Source: Gaiellasilicea sp963806955 (lineage in GTDB: Bacteria; Actinomycetota; Thermoleophilia; Gaiellales; Gaiellaceae). Taken from it: a stretch of 64,000 nucleotides of DNA. Below the pieces are notes generated by a model that worked only from the letters and a program-made list of their open reading frames with translations, was not told where the DNA came from and did no database searches. The position numbers and the translations under genes are program-made. The stretch is taken from the NCBI GenBank assembly GCA_963806955.1, contig CAWDZG010000002.1:1736001-1800000 (forward strand). The letters run 5' to 3'. Below are positions 25,516 through 33,775 of the stretch, piece by piece. The first letter of the stretch is position 1. Every line of letters begins with the position of its first letter.

Positions 25516-27689
25516 GGCGAGACCTCCCGCGGCTCGCGCCCGGGCCGCCGCGGCCACCAGCCGACGTCGCCGACGATCCGGATCAGGGCCGGGACGAGGA
25601 TCGTGCGGACGAGGAACGTGTCGATCAGCACGCCGGCGCTCATCGTCAGCGCGAACTCACGGAACGCGCGCAGCGGCACGAGCGCGAGCAGGCCGAAGCT
25701 GCCGGCGAGCGCGATCCCCGCGATCGAGATCGCCGCCGACGCTCGAGGCGCCGCGCGCACAATCGCCTCCTTGACCGGCGCGGTCCGCGCCTCCTGCCAG
25801 ATCCTGCCGACCACGTAGATGTTGTAGTCCGAGCCGAGCGAGAGCAGCAGCACGGCCGCCGCGAACGGCACGTAGTAGGTGAGGTCACCGAAGCCGAGGA
25901 GCTCGTGGAAGACGAAGGCCGTGACCCCGAGCGCCGCCGCCAGCCCGAGCGCGGAGGCCGCAAGCAGGTAGAGCGGTGCCACCAGGGCGCGGAGAAAGAG
26001 TGCGAGGAAGATGAAGTTGACGAGCAGCGCTGCGATCGCGATCCGCTTGATGTCGTCGACGATCCGGTCGACCGTCTCGGCGGCGAGCGCCGTGTCGCCG
26101 GCCACCCCTGCGCGGGCGTCCTGCAGGCCGCTCTGGCGCAGCAGCTCGGGCAGGCGTCCCTCGAGGTCGCGGATCGCGTCGATCGCCGCACCGCCGAGCG
26201 GGTCGCTGCCGAGCACGATCGCGTAGCGGGCGGCGTCGTCGGCCAGGAGTGCGTCCACCTCGAGCCCGGGCGGCTGCTCGCGCGGCCCGATCACGCCCGC
26301 GACTCCCGGCTCGCGCGCGAGCAGCCGCTCGAGCCGCACGAGCTCCTCTCGTCGTTCCCGGATTCCATCGGCCTCGACGAGGACGACGCTCGGAGCGACG
26401 ATCCCGGGCTCGAAGCCCTTGCCCGCTTCGAACAGCGCCCGCTCGACGGTGCTGCCCTTCGGCAGGCCCGTCAGCAGCGTGAAGCCGAGCCGGGTGTCGC
26501 GCATCTGAACACCGGCGAGCACGAGCGCAGCCACCGAGCCGGCTGCAAGCAGGAACGCCACCGGTCGCACCATCGCCGCCCGGGTGAGGGCGGCGACGAA
26601 GCCGCGCTCGCCGCTGCGTTCGTCCACGCTCTCCCGTCGCAGTGACGGCCAGTAGGCACGCCCGCCCATGATCGCGAGCGCTGCGGGGATGAAGGTGATC
26701 GAGACGGCGACCGACACGAGCACGGCCAGCGCAGCGCCCGGTCCGAAGGCGCGGAAAAACTCGAGCTCGCCGACGAGCAGCGCCGCGGTGCCGAACACGA
26801 CCACCATGCCGGTGGTGAAGACGATCGGCGTCACGTCGCGAGCCGCGGCCTCTGCTGCCTGCAGGCGCGACTCGCCGGCGGCGAGGTGCCTGCGCGTGGC
26901 GGAGAGAAAGAAGACGGCGTAGTCCGTCACGACGCCGAGCAGGAGCACCAGCATCACCGGCTCGACCTCGCGGGGGACGGCAAGGTCGAGCCGCTCGCCG
27001 GCCTCGCCGACGACGCCGACCGACACGAAGTAGGCGATCGCGGCGGCGACCAGCGCGACGAGCGGCGCTCCGGGGGCGCGGAACGTGATCCCGACGACGA
27101 GCGCGATCAGCAGCAGCGTCGCAGCCTCGACCCACGGCAGCGCGCCCTCGATCGCCTCCCACTGCTCCCACCGCGCGGGCGCAGCGCCGGTGGCGCCGAT
27201 CAGGTGGTCGCCGGACGCTTCGATCCGCGACCCGTACGTGTCCGCGAGCGCTGCGCGGGCGTGCAGGCTCGCAGACGGCTTGTAGTAGAGATACGTGACG
27301 GCGGTCGTCCCCCGCTCCCGGGCGCCCGGCACGATCCCTGCCGTGTTCAGGACGGGGAGGGCGAACACGATCGTCTGCAGCAGCGGGTCCTCGCCGCGGC
27401 TGACGCGGAGCGCGCGGTCGACGACGCGCGTCTGCTGTGCGCGTGTCAGCCCGTCCTCGTTCCGCTGGACGACGACGGCGCGCGAGATCAGCGGCACGTC
27501 GAAGTGCTCGAACGAGCGGCGCTCGGTCGCCAGCGCCCTCGCGTCGGACGGCACGAGCCCGCCGAGGCTCGCCTCCTTGCTCGAACCCAGGCCGGGAAGC
27601 CACACGCTCGCGGCCACTGCCGCCGCGACCCAGCCGATGACGACGAGCCAGCGGAGCCTGATCACCAGCCAGACGAAGGCACGCGTCAC
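25512..27689 (-). CDS. MMPL/RND-family membrane transporter
   Basis: 725 residues. Twelve-helix RND topology in two halves: helix 1 RLRWLVVIGWVAAAVAASVW, first periplasmic domain (about 35-165), five helices with GVVTDYAVFFLSATRRHLAA as the RND signature, then a second periplasmic loop (about 405-540) and a matching helix group with LGSDYNIYVVGRIWQEAR. Actinobacterial MMPL proteins export lipids, siderophores or drugs using proton motive force. No lipid-synthesis genes are adjacent; flanked by two related metallo-hydrolase-like genes. Confidence 0.9.
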   Translation of the reverse strand: MTRAFVWLVIRLRWLVVIGWVAAAVAASVWLPGLGSSKEASLGGLVPSDARALATERRSFEHFDVPLISRAVVVQRNEDGLTRAQQTRVVDRALRVSRGEDPLLQTIVFALPVLNTAGIVPGARERGTTAVTYLYYKPSASLHARAALADTYGSRIEASGDHLIGATGAAPARWEQWEAIEGALPWVEAATLLLIALVVGITFRAPGAPLVALVAAAIAYFVSVGVVGEAGERLDLAVPREVEPVMLVLLLGVVTDYAVFFLSATRRHLAAGESRLQAAEAAARDVTPIVFTTGMVVVFGTAALLVGELEFFRAFGPGAALAVLVSVAVSITFIPAALAIMGGRAYWPSLRRESVDERSGERGFVAALTRAAMVRPVAFLLAAGSVAALVLAGVQMRDTRLGFTLLTGLPKGSTVERALFEAGKGFEPGIVAPSVVLVEADGIRERREELVRLERLLAREPGVAGVIGPREQPPGLEVDALLADDAARYAIVLGSDPLGGAAIDAIRDLEGRLPELLRQSGLQDARAGVAGDTALAAETVDRIVDDIKRIAIAALLVNFIFLALFLRALVAPLYLLAASALGLAAALGVTAFVFHELLGFGDLTYYVPFAAAVLLLSLGSDYNIYVVGRIWQEARTAPVKEAIVRAAPRASAAISIAGIALAGSFGLLALVPLRAFREFALTMSAGVLIDTFLVRTILVPALIRIVGDVGWWPRRPGREPREVSP

Positions 27690-27726
27690 AGCGAGTTCCG
27701 TACCCGTGACACGCGGGCCGGAACCG

Positions 27727-28320
27727 TCAGCCGAGCGCCCGGGCGAGCGCCTCGCGGCCGTGGGCGAGTACCGGCTTGCCGTGCGAGGTGAGGATCAACT
27801 CGACCGGGAGATCGAGCAGCGGGCCGAGCAGGACCCGCAGCCGGGTGCCGTCGATGCTGCCCTTGAGGTAGCCGAGCCAGGAGTCGGGGCACACCCGCAC
27901 GCCGCCGTCCCCGTCGCCGAGCAGCCGGTCGCCCGGCACGAGCGCGCGCACCTCCGGGAGCCAGAACATCGTTTCGCCCGCGCCCCGCAGCGGGATCGGC
28001 ACGACCTGGCTCGGCAGCGACTTGCGCGCACGTGAGGTGGAGCCGTCGTAGCGCTTCGCGACCTCGCCGCGGCTGCGTCGATGGAACGCGATCGTCGTCA
28101 GCGCGAGCACGCGCCGGTCGCGGGCGAGCTCGTCGAGCTCCGGCCACACGTCGTCGGGCACGAGCGGGTCGATCAGGACGAGCGTGTCGTCGGCGACGTA
28201 GGCGACCGAGCCGACCTCCGGCCCCCAGTCGGCCGGGCTGCCGGGGTCGGGGTCGTCGACGGCGCCGGGGTGGATCGCCGTCCAGCGCCAGAGTCCGGGT
28301 GTGAGCTCGTCGAGCGCCAC
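27727..28320 (-). CDS. Degenerate metallo-beta-lactamase-fold protein
   Basis: 197 residues of MBL-like arrangement: LTPGLWRWTAIHP, VAYVADDTLVLIDPLVP, ALTTIAFHRRSRGEVAKRYD, WLPEVRALVPGDRLLGDGDG and LILTSHGKPVL. The HXHXDH metal site is replaced by FHRRSR, so hydrolase activity by the usual mechanism is doubtful; the later Asp (PGDRLLG) and His (SHGKP) positions are kept. It resembles a small actinobacterial family I know only as hypothetical. Upstream of the MMPL gene on the same strand. Confidence 0.7.
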   Translation of the reverse strand: MALDELTPGLWRWTAIHPGAVDDPDPGSPADWGPEVGSVAYVADDTLVLIDPLVPDDVWPELDELARDRRVLALTTIAFHRRSRGEVAKRYDGSTSRARKSLPSQVVPIPLRGAGETMFWLPEVRALVPGDRLLGDGDGGVRVCPDSWLGYLKGSIDGTRLRVLLGPLLDLPVELILTSHGKPVLAHGREALARALG

Positions 28321-28336
28321 CCGGCGATCATGACAG

Positions 28337-28714
28337 CTAGCCGATCGCCGTCTCGGAGACCGTGATCGTTCCGTCCTCGACGTCGCCGAGCAGCGAGGCC
28401 CACTCCTCGGACGCCGCGGGCGCCGCGCCCTCGACGCGGAGCGACGGCTCGCCGCACTGGGGCGGATACGACTCGAGGATCGCCTCGCAGAGGCGCAGCT
28501 CGCCGTTCCGTTCGATCAGGTAGCCGCGCACCAGCAGCGGCCCGTCGAGATCCGAGTCGATCGCCTCCTGAACCGTCAGCCCGCCGCCGGGAATCGCGGC
28601 ACCCGCACTCGCCCCCGGTTGCGTTGTGGTCTCGACCCCGTTGCCGTTGCCGCAGCCGGGCACGAGGAGCACGGCGACCACGAGGAGTGCGGGCACGGTG
28701 GCGAGCAGTCTCAC
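28337..28714 (-). CDS. Small lipoprotein of unknown function
   Basis: 125 residues. Signal peptide ATVPALLVVAVLLVPGC with a lipobox Cys at residue 21, a Gly/Thr-rich spacer, then about 80 residues with two cysteines (ELRLCEAILESYPPQCGEP) that probably form a disulfide, and PLLVRGYLIERNGELRL, which looks like an OB-fold strand pair. I do not recognise it further. On the same strand as its neighbours but 22 bases beyond the stop of the Mec-like protease gene. Confidence 0.65.
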   Translation of the reverse strand: MRLLATVPALLVVAVLLVPGCGNGNGVETTTQPGASAGAAIPGGGLTVQEAIDSDLDGPLLVRGYLIERNGELRLCEAILESYPPQCGEPSLRVEGAAPAASEEWASLLGDVEDGTITVSETAIG

Positions 28715-28736
28715 ACCCGTGATACGCCGCCGGACG

Positions 28737-29111
28737 CTACTCCGTCACGGCCAGTCGCTGGATCCCGGCCGTGTCGATCGTCCAGCCCGCGAGCGCGTCG
28801 GATCCGAGCGAGAGGATCAGGTACGGCTTCCCCTGCCAGAGCCCGATGTTCTCGACGTCCGTGCGCGACGGGCGCGGCGGTGAGGAGAGGTGCGAGTGGA
28901 AGACGGCGAGCTCGTAGCCCTCGTCCTCGAGGAACCACGTGTCGGGCGGCACCTCGAGCTCGAAGCGGTAGGGAGAGGCGGCGGCGTTGCGGCCGCGGAC
29001 ATACCGCTCGGCGACACCGTCGCGGAGGACGACGAGCCCGCAGGCCTCGTTCGGGACCTCCTCCTGGGCGTGCGCGCGCAGCTCGGCGCGAACGTCGGCC
29101 GGGACTACCAC
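28737..29111 (-). CDS. mec: JAMM/MPN+ metalloprotease, Mec-like
   Basis: 124 residues. The JAMM zinc site is complete: Glu22 in PNEACGLVV and HSHLSSPPRPSRTD giving His72, His74, Ser82 and Asp85 in exact HXHX7SX2D spacing. In Mycobacterium tuberculosis, Mec releases cysteine from the CysO-Cys adduct made by CysM; here it follows cysM and cysO on the same strand, so the same role is very likely. It may also trim the extra C-terminal Cys from the encoded CysO. GTG start seven bases inside the cysM 3' end. Confidence 0.9.
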   Translation of the reverse strand: MVVPADVRAELRAHAQEEVPNEACGLVVLRDGVAERYVRGRNAAASPYRFELEVPPDTWFLEDEGYELAVFHSHLSSPPRPSRTDVENIGLWQGKPYLILSLGSDALAGWTIDTAGIQRLAVTE

Positions 29112-30046
29112 CAGACGGTCCGTTCCATCGACTCCGCGACGTCCTCCGCCTCCCAGAAGTCGGCCGAGAGGTACTTCCAGCCGCCGTCGGCGAGGATGCA
29201 GACGACGACGCCCTCCTCGAGCTCGCCGGCGAGCCTGCGCGCGACGTGCGCGACCGCGCCGGCGGAGACGCCGCCGAAGATCCCCTCGGTCTCTAGCAAC
29301 TCGCGCAGCCCCGCCACCGACTCCTCGTTCGAGACGAGCAGCTTCCGGTCGAGCTTGGTCACGTCGAGGATCGGTGGCACGTAGCCGTCCTCGAGCGAGC
29401 GGAGGCCCATCACGGCCTCGCCCGGCAACGGCTCCGCGGCCGCCACGACGACGTCGGGGAAGCTCTCCCGCAGGCGCGCGCCGGTCCCCATCAGCGTGCC
29501 GCCGGTGCCGAGCCCGGCGACGAGCATGTCGACGCGGTCGAGGGCTTCTACGATCTCGGCGCCCGTGCCCTCGTAGTGGGCGCGCGGGTTCGCCTCGTTC
29601 GCGTACTGGAAGGGCATGAAGTAGGACGGGTCGCGCTCGGCCAGCTCGAGCGCGAGCCGCACGGCCCCGTTCGAGCCCTGGTCGCCGGGCGACTCGATGA
29701 TCTCGGCGCCGAAGAGGCGGAGGATGCGACGCCGTTCGGCGGTCGCGTTCGCGGGCAGCACGCACGTGAGCGGATAGCCCTTCAGCTTCGCGACGAGCGC
29801 GAGCGAGATGCCGGTGTTGCCGCTCGTCGGCTCGAGCAGGCGCCGGCCCGGCTCGAGCTCGCCCGACGCCTCGGCAGCCTCGATCATCGCCTTGGCGACC
29901 CGGTCCTTGATCGAGCCGGTCGGGTTCTGCGCCTCGAGCTTCGCGTACACGCGCACCCGGCCCGGCGCGAAGCGGGAGAGCTCGACCAGTGGCGTGTTCC
30001 CGACGAGGTCGAGGAGGCTCGGTGCGAGCGAGTCTTCAGCAGCCAC
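29105..30046 (-). CDS. cysM: Cysteine synthase CysM (O-phosphoserine-type)
   Basis: 313 residues, fold type II PLP enzyme. PLP Lys47 in NPTGSIKDR, substrate loop TSGNTGISLA, phosphate loop GLGTGGTLMGTG and C-terminal ADGGWKYLSADFW, the last matching the long active-site-closing tail of mycobacterial CysM. Arg216 in VMGLRSLEDGYVP sits where M. tuberculosis CysM has Arg220, the residue that selects O-phosphoserine over O-acetylserine. Together with CysO, a MoeZ-like activator and Mec, this predicts sulfide delivery as protein thiocarboxylate. GTG start overlaps the last four codons of cysO. Confidence 0.92.
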   Translation of the reverse strand: MAAEDSLAPSLLDLVGNTPLVELSRFAPGRVRVYAKLEAQNPTGSIKDRVAKAMIEAAEASGELEPGRRLLEPTSGNTGISLALVAKLKGYPLTCVLPANATAERRRILRLFGAEIIESPGDQGSNGAVRLALELAERDPSYFMPFQYANEANPRAHYEGTGAEIVEALDRVDMLVAGLGTGGTLMGTGARLRESFPDVVVAAAEPLPGEAVMGLRSLEDGYVPPILDVTKLDRKLLVSNEESVAGLRELLETEGIFGGVSAGAVAHVARRLAGELEEGVVVCILADGGWKYLSADFWEAEDVAESMERTVWW

Positions 30047-30305
30047 CGGCCATGGCCGGCAGCAGGATGACCGAAGCGCCGTTCACGCGCGTGTCGAGCC
30101 CATCGAGCGTTCGCACGTCCTCGCCGCCGACGTAGACGTTCACGAACGGCGCGAGGTCTCCGTCCTCGAACAGCTGCGCCTGGAGAGCGGGGTACCGGCC
30201 CGAGATGTCGTCGAGGACCTCGCGGACCGTGTCGCCGTCGCCGACGAGCTCGCGCTCGCCTCCGACCTCGCTGCGCAGCGTGGGTGGGATCCGCACCTTC
30301 GTCAC
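30036..30305 (-). CDS. cysO: CysO sulfur carrier (MoaD/ThiS fold) with C-terminal Gly-Gly-Cys
   Basis: 89 residues of ubiquitin-like sulfur carrier: VRIPPTLRSEVGGERELVGD, FVNVYVGGEDVRTLDGLDTR and the tail ILLPAMAGGC. The di-glycine that is adenylated and thiocarboxylated is normally the C-terminus; here the gene encodes one more residue, Cys89, before TGA. A protein ending in GGC must be cleaved after GG before activation, unless the tail represents a stored adduct mimic. The Mec-like JAMM protease in the operon could do this. Overlaps cysM by eleven bases and starts four bases within the moeB-like gene. Confidence 0.9.
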   Translation of the reverse strand: MTKVRIPPTLRSEVGGERELVGDGDTVREVLDDISGRYPALQAQLFEDGDLAPFVNVYVGGEDVRTLDGLDTRVNGASVILLPAMAGGC

Positions 30306-31477
30306 TGGGTGACTCCGGCGCAGAACTCGGCGTAGTCGACGTACTCGGTGATCGTCGGCTCCTCGCCGCAGACGGGGCAGCCCGGGTCACGCTGGACGGA
30401 GACCTCGTCGAGGGTCGTGCCGAGCGCGTCGAAGAGCAGGAGCCGGCCCTGGAGCGTGTCGCCGATGCCGAGCAGCAGCTTCAGCGCCTCGTTCGCCTGC
30501 AGCGAGCCGATGATCCCCGGCAGCACGCCGAGGACGCCGCCCTCGGCGCAGCTCGGCGCGAGCTCCGGCGGCGGCGGGGTGGGGAAGAGGCAGCGATAGC
30601 AGGGGCCCTCGCCGGGGTTGAAGACCGTCGCCTGGCCCTCGAAGCGGTAGATCGAGCCGTGCACGACCGGGATGCCGTGCCAGACGGAGGCGTCGTTGAC
30701 GAGGTAGCGGGTGGGGAAGTTGTCCGCTCCGTCCACGATCACGTCCCAGGCTCTGCCATCCGGATCTGGGCCGAGGATCCGGTCGACGTTCTCGGACGTC
30801 AGCCGCTCCTCGTAGGCCTTCACGTTCACGTCCGGATTGAGCGCCTCGATCGTCCGTTTCGCGGACGCCACCTTCGGCTCGCCGAGCGAGTCGGTCGAGT
30901 GGACGATCTGGCGCTGGAGATTCGAGTCGTCCACCACGTCGGCGTCGACGATCCCGAGCGTGCCGACACCGGCGGCGGCGAGGTAGAGCGACGCGGGCGA
31001 GCCGAGGCCGCCGGCGCCGATCAGCAGGACTCGGCCTGCGAGCAGGCGCTCCTGGCCGGCCTCGCCGACCTCGGGGATCAGCAGGTGGCGCGAGTAGCGG
31101 CGGCGCTGGTCGGGCGTCAGGCTGCGCGGCGTCTCGACCGGGTAGCCGTTCCGCTTCCAGTCGGTGAAGCCGCCGGTGAGGGAGGAGACGTTCTCGTAGC
31201 CGAGCTCCTGCAGCGCCTTCGCGGCGAACGCGGAGCGGGAGCCGCCGGCGCAGTAGAGGACGATCTCGCGCTCACGGTCGGGGACGAGCCCCTCGATCCG
31301 GGACTCGAGCTGGCCGCGCGGGACGTGGACGGCGCCGGGGACGACGCCCTCCTCCCATTCGTCGCGCTCGCGCACGTCGACGAAGAGCGCGGCGCCCTGA
31401 CGCGCCTTGGCGTCGGCCGCGCTGACCTCGTCGATCTCGCCCTTGACCTGCGCGAGCAGCTCTCTGTAGGTCGCCAT
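30302..31477 (-). CDS. Rhodanese-MoeB fusion, sulfur-carrier adenylyltransferase/sulfurtransferase
   Basis: 391 residues. N-terminal rhodanese domain with LFVDVRERDEWEEGVVPGAV and persulfide-forming Cys76 in IVLYCAGGSRS; from about residue 117 an E1-like ThiF/MoeB domain: SRHLLIPEVGEAGQERL, nucleotide loop VLLIGAGGLGSPASLYL, DSNLQRQIVHSTDSLGEPK, and zinc ligands in CYRCLF and CPVC. In mycobacterial MoeZ the rhodanese is C-terminal; the order is reversed here. It would adenylate the CysO tail and transfer sulfur to it. First gene of the cysteine operon. Confidence 0.9.
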   Translation of the reverse strand: MATYRELLAQVKGEIDEVSAADAKARQGAALFVDVRERDEWEEGVVPGAVHVPRGQLESRIEGLVPDREREIVLYCAGGSRSAFAAKALQELGYENVSSLTGGFTDWKRNGYPVETPRSLTPDQRRRYSRHLLIPEVGEAGQERLLAGRVLLIGAGGLGSPASLYLAAAGVGTLGIVDADVVDDSNLQRQIVHSTDSLGEPKVASAKRTIEALNPDVNVKAYEERLTSENVDRILGPDPDGRAWDVIVDGADNFPTRYLVNDASVWHGIPVVHGSIYRFEGQATVFNPGEGPCYRCLFPTPPPPELAPSCAEGGVLGVLPGIIGSLQANEALKLLLGIGDTLQGRLLLFDALGTTLDEVSVQRDPGCPVCGEEPTITEYVDYAEFCAGVTQ

Positions 31478-31514
31478 CCTCTTCGTAAACGATACGTCCG
31501 CGCGGGTTGTTCCC

Positions 31515-32674
31515 GTGGCGGATGATGTCCCGGTGCGCGTCCTCTTCAGCTGCGTCCCGAGCGAGGGTCACTTCAGCCCGCTGCTGCCGCTCGCGCGGGC
31601 GCTCGCCGGCCGGGGGCACGAGGTCGCGTTCGCCGTCTCCGAGCGCTGGCGGCCCCGCGCGACCGAGGAGGGCTTCGAGTCGTTCGCCGCCGGCCCGGAC
31701 GCCGTCGAGGTGCACGAGGCATTCGAGCCGGAGCGGCTGCGGATCTTCGAGCTCCCGCTCGAGCAGCGCCGGCCGCTCCAGTTCTCCGGCCTCTTCGGGC
31801 GGATGCACGCGCCGGCGAAGCTGCCGGAGCTGATCCGCCACTCCCGGAGTGGGGCGCGGACGCGATCGTGCACGACAGCGGCGACCTCGCCGCGCCGATC
31901 GCGGCTGCGGCGCTCGGGCTCGCCTCGGTCAACCACTCCTTCGGCGCGATGATCCCGAACGCGGTGCTCGACCGCGCAGCGGAGACGGTCGCGCCGCTCT
32001 GGCGCGAGCACGGTCTCGAGCCGGATCCGCGCGCCGGTGCCTTCCGCGGCCTGTTCGTCGACCTCGCGCCCGCGAGCTTCGCGTGGGAGCGGCCGCAGGG
32101 GAAGGTGACGCGGATGCGTCCCGTGCCCGGCGCGGCGGGCCCGCCGCCGGACTGGGTCGGCGAGCTCGGCGAGCCGCTCGTCTACGTCACGCTCGGCACG
32201 GTCTTCAACAGCCCCGCTGTCCTGCGCGTGCTGCTCGACGGCCTCGACGGACCGTTCTCGGCGCTCGTGACGACCGGCCGCTCGGTCGACCCGGCCGCGC
32301 TCGGCGCGGCGTCCGAGCGCGTGCGCGTCGAGCGCTTCGTGCCGCAGGCCCATGTGCTGCCGCGCTGCGCCGCGGTCGTCTCGCACGGCGGCTCGGGGAC
32401 GACGCTCGGTGCGCTCGCGTACGGGCTCCCGCTCGTGCTCGTGCCGCAGGCGGCGGACCAGTTCGACAATGCGGCGAGGGCGGAGTCCGCGGGCGCGGCG
32501 ATCGTGCTCCGGCCCGGCGAGCTGTCGGCCGAGTCGCTGCGTGTCGCCGTGCGGCGCGTCCTCGGCGAGCAGGCGTACGCGGACGCAGCCCGCCGGATCG
32601 CGGCTGAGATCGAGGAGATGGGCACACCCGAGGAGGCGGCCGCCGCGGTCGAGGAGCACGCAGTCGCTCGCTAG
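31515..32674 (+). pseudogene. MGT/UGT-type glycosyltransferase, frameshifted
   Basis: The N-terminal half (RVLFSCVPSEGHFSPLLPLA, ELPLEQRRPLQFSGLFGRMH) and the C-terminal half (AIVHDSGDLAAPIAAAALGL, YVTLGTVFNSPAVLRV, VPQAHVLPRCAAVVSHGGSG with QAADQFDNA) are both well-conserved GT1 glycosyltransferase sequence but lie in different frames. The break is near 31842, where one base is missing: repair gives a single protein of about 386 residues. The donor-binding HGGSGT motif is intact. Transfers a nucleotide sugar to a lipophilic acceptor in this family. Because both halves are undamaged, an assembly error is more likely than decay. Confidence 0.8.
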
Positions 32675-32683
32675 GGTGGCCGC

Positions 32684-33644
32684 GTGTCCGCGCGCGCCCG
32701 TACCGCACTGATCGTGGCCGTCCTCGCAGTTGCCGCGGCGGGTGTCGTGGCCGGTGCAGCGGTGCTGTCGGCGAAGGAGGTTCCGGGGCCGACGGCCGGC
32801 CCGCAACCGCAGCCGCGCGACGGCTTCCCGCCGCTCGCGCTCTCGTTCGGGATCCGCGACGACGCCGAGGCGCGCGAGCTCCGGCGCGCGGCCGAGCTCT
32901 ACGAGGCGGGCCGGCGCGATGAGGCGGCCGCGATCTTCGCGCGGTACGACTCGCTCGAGGCGAAGCTGGGGACAGCGTTCGCCGCGTGGCCGCAGAGCGT
33001 GGACCGCGTCGAGCAGCTCGGAGCGCTCTTCCCGCGCAGCTCGCTCGTGCAGCTCCACGTCGGGCTCGCCCGCTTCTGGGCGGGCACCGGCGGCGCCATG
33101 ACCGCCTGGCGGGAGGCGCGCGATGTCGAGCCCGACACTCCCGTACGCGGTGCGCGCGAGCGACCTGCTCCATCCGGACTTCGCTCCCGGTCTGCCCACG
33201 TTCACGCCGCGCTTCGCGTACCGGATCGAGGGGGACACGCTCGGCGAGCAGCTCGCGGCGCTCCGTGCCGACTCGAGCCTGCGCGGTCGGTTGTTGCTCG
33301 GCGTCGCGCTGCAGCGGCTGGGCCGGCCCGTCTCGGCGAGGCGGGCGTTTGCCGAAGCGCTCCGGCTTGCGCCCGGTGACGTCGACGCGCTCGTCGCCGA
33401 CGCCGTCGGCCGCTACGAGAAGAACGACCCGACCGCGGCGTTCTCGCGGCTCGGCCCCTTGTCGAGACGGTTTCCGAATGCTGCGACCGTCCGGTTCCAC
33501 CTCGGCGTGCTCCTGCTCTGGCAGCGGGACGTCGAGGGGGCGAGGAAGCAGCTTCGGCTCGCCCAGGACGCTCAACCCGGCAGCCGGATCGCGCGCGAGG
33601 CCGGGCGGTTCCTCGACGAGGTCGCGAAAGTGGGGACCGGCTGA
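32684..33644 (+). pseudogene. Membrane-anchored TPR-repeat protein, frameshifted
   Basis: An N-terminal membrane anchor (TALIVAVLAVAAAGVVAGAA) precedes helical repeats: LRRAAELYEAGRRDEAAAIF, LRGRLLLGVALQRLGRPVSA, ATVRFHLGVLLLWQRDVEGA. The frame changes at the CCC run near 33142 where one base is extra; without it the text reads DVEPDTPYAVRASDLLHPDF straight through, giving about 319 residues. TPR domains mediate protein contacts; no partner is evident. Directly upstream of the sigma factor but separated by hairpins. Confidence 0.7.
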
Positions 33645-33651
33645 CGCCAAG

Positions 33652-33669
33652 ATGGGCCGGACGGCCCAT
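33652..33669 (+). terminator. Inverted repeat, possible terminator of the TPR gene
   Basis: ATGGGCC and GGCCCAT flank GGAC, beginning eight bases after the TGA of the TPR gene. Related to the GGGCC-N4-GGCCC units near 22.65 kb. No T-run follows, so factor-independent termination is uncertain. Confidence 0.4.
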
Positions 33670-33718
33670 GGCGCTTTCGGACGGCCTCTGGCACGCTTGC
33701 GCAGCTTGTAAGCGAAGT

Positions 33719-33742
33719 GTTGCGATCTGAGGGGATCGCAAC
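33719..33742. promoter_or_regulatory. Inverted repeat upstream of the sigma factor gene
   Basis: GTTGCGATC and GATCGCAAC with a 6-base spacer, ending 33 bases before the GTG start of the sigma factor gene. Position fits either an operator over the promoter or a leader hairpin. The preceding bases CTTGCGCAG and AAGTGTTG also occur next to the hairpin element at 10.7 kb. Confidence 0.45.
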
Positions 33743-33775
33743 TACGGTAAGAGCGCGATCCGAGGGGGAGCCGAA

